Source: Lachnospiraceae bacterium (GTDB taxonomy: Bacteria; Bacillota_A; Clostridia; Lachnospirales; Lachnospiraceae). Taken from it: DNA of 10,788 nt. Both the position numbers and the translations under genes were made by a program. The stretch covers positions 1 to 10,788 of the forward strand of contig JAEEJD010000087.1 in the NCBI GenBank assembly GCA_016281675.1, in the 5' to 3' direction. This document shows positions 9,305 to 10,788 of this stretch, piece by piece. The first letter of the stretch is position 1; each line of letters starts with the position of its first letter. A model generated the notes under the pieces. The model did not search any database and was not told the DNA's origin. It saw nothing but the letters and a program-made list of their open reading frames with translations.

Positions 9305-10788
9305 ATGGATCGTAGCAAACTCAAAAGAAGAGCGATCAAGCTCAGTGTTACCTTTGTTCTGTTCCTTATCTCGCTGTTCGTATCGAATATACTCCTTAAC
9401 AGGGGAAATACCGATATGACTGCCGAGATGGGAGGGGCAACACTTCCGATCGTATATATGAACGTCAATGACGAATACATAAATCCTCTCCATGGTTACG
9501 TAACCGAAATGGAGGGGAATTATTTGCGTGGGGCAATTACTCCGCTTATGGCGAACAGATCCGTCTCTTTCAGGGCGGATCTTTATGATGCCGTTATCGC
9601 AAAAGTCTCATATGAGGTCAGACCCGTTGATATGTCAAGACTCATAGAGGAGACCGAGATCTCGGACTATACAAGAGATGATAACTCCATATACGCGACC
9701 GCAACACTTAAAGATCTTATCGATGACGACACGGAGTACATGCTGATCATAAAGCTTACGACTTCGGGCGGCAGCGTGATCAGGTATTATGCAAGGGTAA
9801 TAAACAGGGCCGAGCTGTACCTGTCTGAAAAGATGTCTTTTGTTCGTGATTTTTCCGATAAGACAATGAACAAAAAAGATGCGGATGAGATCAAGAAATA
9901 CATGGAATCCAATGCCGACGGGGATAACAGCAGCTATGCGTACGTCAACATACACTCAAATTTCAATCAGCTGACATGGGGGGATTTGAATCCGAAAACG
10001 ATCACACCCAAAGACATGCAGATATTCGAGATCGATGAGACAACGGCGTCGATCATGCTGACATATCAGGTGGAGATAATGTCTGAGGTCCATAATGTGT
10101 CCGAATTCTTCAGACTGCAGCGCGGTAAGAGAATGTATCTGATGGAATACGAGAGGATCACGGATCAGGTATTTGACGAAGAGAAGAACGTTGTCGTTAA
10201 CGGCAAGATACTGCACGGTATCATAAATAAAAAACCTGTCGGGATAGAAAACGACAATGCATCCATATATGCGTTTGTGCAACAGAATGCACTCTATTCT
10301 TACAACACTTCCTCCAAGACGATGGCCAGGCTGTTTGCGTTTTCAAACAAGGACAACAATGATGCCAGGACAAGATACAACGCTCACTCGATCAAACCGA
10401 TGATGATTGACGGTGTCGGAAACATCTGGTTCATAGTATACGGATATATGAACAGAGGCATCAACGAGGGAAGGATGGGAGTGTCTCTTTACTATTACGA
10501 CTGTGCCATGAACACTATCGAAGAGGAACTGTTCATTCCCTATACCAAATCTTACGAGATACTGGCCAAGGAAGTCGACAAGCTTGCATACATCAGTAAC
10601 AGGAACAGGATGTATATATTCCTTGACGGAAGTGTATATACGATAAATATCGCTACAAGGGAATCCGAGGCGATGCAGGGAAGCATAAGCGAGACGGGAT
10701 TTTTCTCGTCGGATGACGAGAGCATAATCGCATGGCAGCAGACAGGAGAGTCTGTCATAGAACGAACAGAGATACAGCTGTTCAAACT
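9305..10788 (+). CDS. Membrane-anchored protein of unknown function (3' end outside window)
   Basis: An open frame of at least 494 residues with no stop before the window edge. I do not recognise the family. Residues 1-11 are basic, 12-31 form a hydrophobic segment (IKLSVTFVLFLISLFVSNIL), and the rest is polar, so a type II anchor with an extracytoplasmic body is likely. Residues about 45-180 look beta-rich (SVSFRADLYDAVIAKVSYEVRP; TEYMLIIKLTTSGGSVIRYYARV). A charged, probably helical stretch follows at about 180-205. From about 365 on, repeating strand-like units (GNIWFIVYGYMN, MGVSLYYYDC, MYIFLDGSVYTINIA, ESIIAWQQTG) suggest the start of a beta-propeller, which is inference. Only 12 bases separate it from atpC with no terminator, so read-through from the atp operon is likely. 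ATG 9305 follows an in-frame TAG at 9296; no Shine-Dalgarno site is evident. Confidence 0.85.
   Translation, partial: MDRSKLKRRAIKLSVTFVLFLISLFVSNILLNRGNTDMTAEMGGATLPIVYMNVNDEYINPLHGYVTEMEGNYLRGAITPLMANRSVSFRADLYDAVIAKVSYEVRPVDMSRLIEETEISDYTRDDNSIYATATLKDLIDDDTEYMLIIKLTTSGGSVIRYYARVINRAELYLSEKMSFVRDFSDKTMNKKDADEIKKYMESNADGDNSSYAYVNIHSNFNQLTWGDLNPKTITPKDMQIFEIDETTASIMLTYQVEIMSEVHNVSEFFRLQRGKRMYLMEYERITDQVFDEEKNVVVNGKILHGIINKKPVGIENDNASIYAFVQQNALYSYNTSSKTMARLFAFSNKDNNDARTRYNAHSIKPMMIDGVGNIWFIVYGYMNRGINEGRMGVSLYYYDCAMNTIEEELFIPYTKSYEILAKEVDKLAYISNRNRMYIFLDGSVYTINIATRESEAMQGSISETGFFSSDDESIIAWQQTGESVIERTEIQLFK

Overview
The window reads as a housekeeping stretch of an anaerobic Firmicute, most likely a member of the Lachnospiraceae (Butyrivibrio-like). 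This rests on overall protein character, mid-range GC, strong Shine-Dalgarno sites, the gene order upp - dCMP deaminase - secreted hydrolase - atp operon, and a sodium-type ATP synthase c subunit. That is recognition by eye, not a database match. Every supported gene lies on the + strand and nearly all are tightly packed.

Layout. Bases 1-846 hold two pyrimidine-salvage genes: the 3' part of upp (uracil phosphoribosyltransferase) and a dCMP deaminase, overlapping by one base. Bases 850-2031 encode an exported protein with a long coiled coil of PcsB/EnvC type joined to a SleB/CwlJ-type cell wall hydrolase domain. A 48-base gap with a good sigma-A-like promoter (TATAAT at 2071-2076) leads into a complete F1Fo ATP synthase operon: atpZ-like, atpI-like, atpB (a), atpE (c), atpF (b), atpH (delta), atpA (alpha), atpG (gamma), atpD (beta), atpC (epsilon), spanning 2080-9292. 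Twelve bases after atpC begins a large membrane-anchored protein of unknown function that runs off the right edge.

How the genes work together. The Fo genes build a rotary ion channel whose c subunit carries the full Na+-binding signature (Pro27, Gln31, Val62, Glu64, Thr65, Tyr69). The enzyme probably couples ATP synthesis or hydrolysis to a sodium gradient, as expected for an Rnf-type anaerobe, although no rnf gene is in the window. AtpZ and AtpI are small accessory membrane proteins linked to assembly and Mg2+ supply. The F1 genes carry intact Walker motifs, DELSEED-type loop and arginine-finger region.

Points worth attention are the 141-base gap between atpG and atpD, which can fold into two or three hairpins in an operon whose other gaps are at most 35 bases; the promoter that overlaps the only upstream start of atpZ; the coiled-coil/SleB fusion; an acidic insertion in gamma; and the unknown anchored protein co-directional with the ATP synthase. 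I saw no tRNA, rRNA, CRISPR array, insertion sequence or phage gene. Most of the window is ordinary core genome, and I do not claim a new system.
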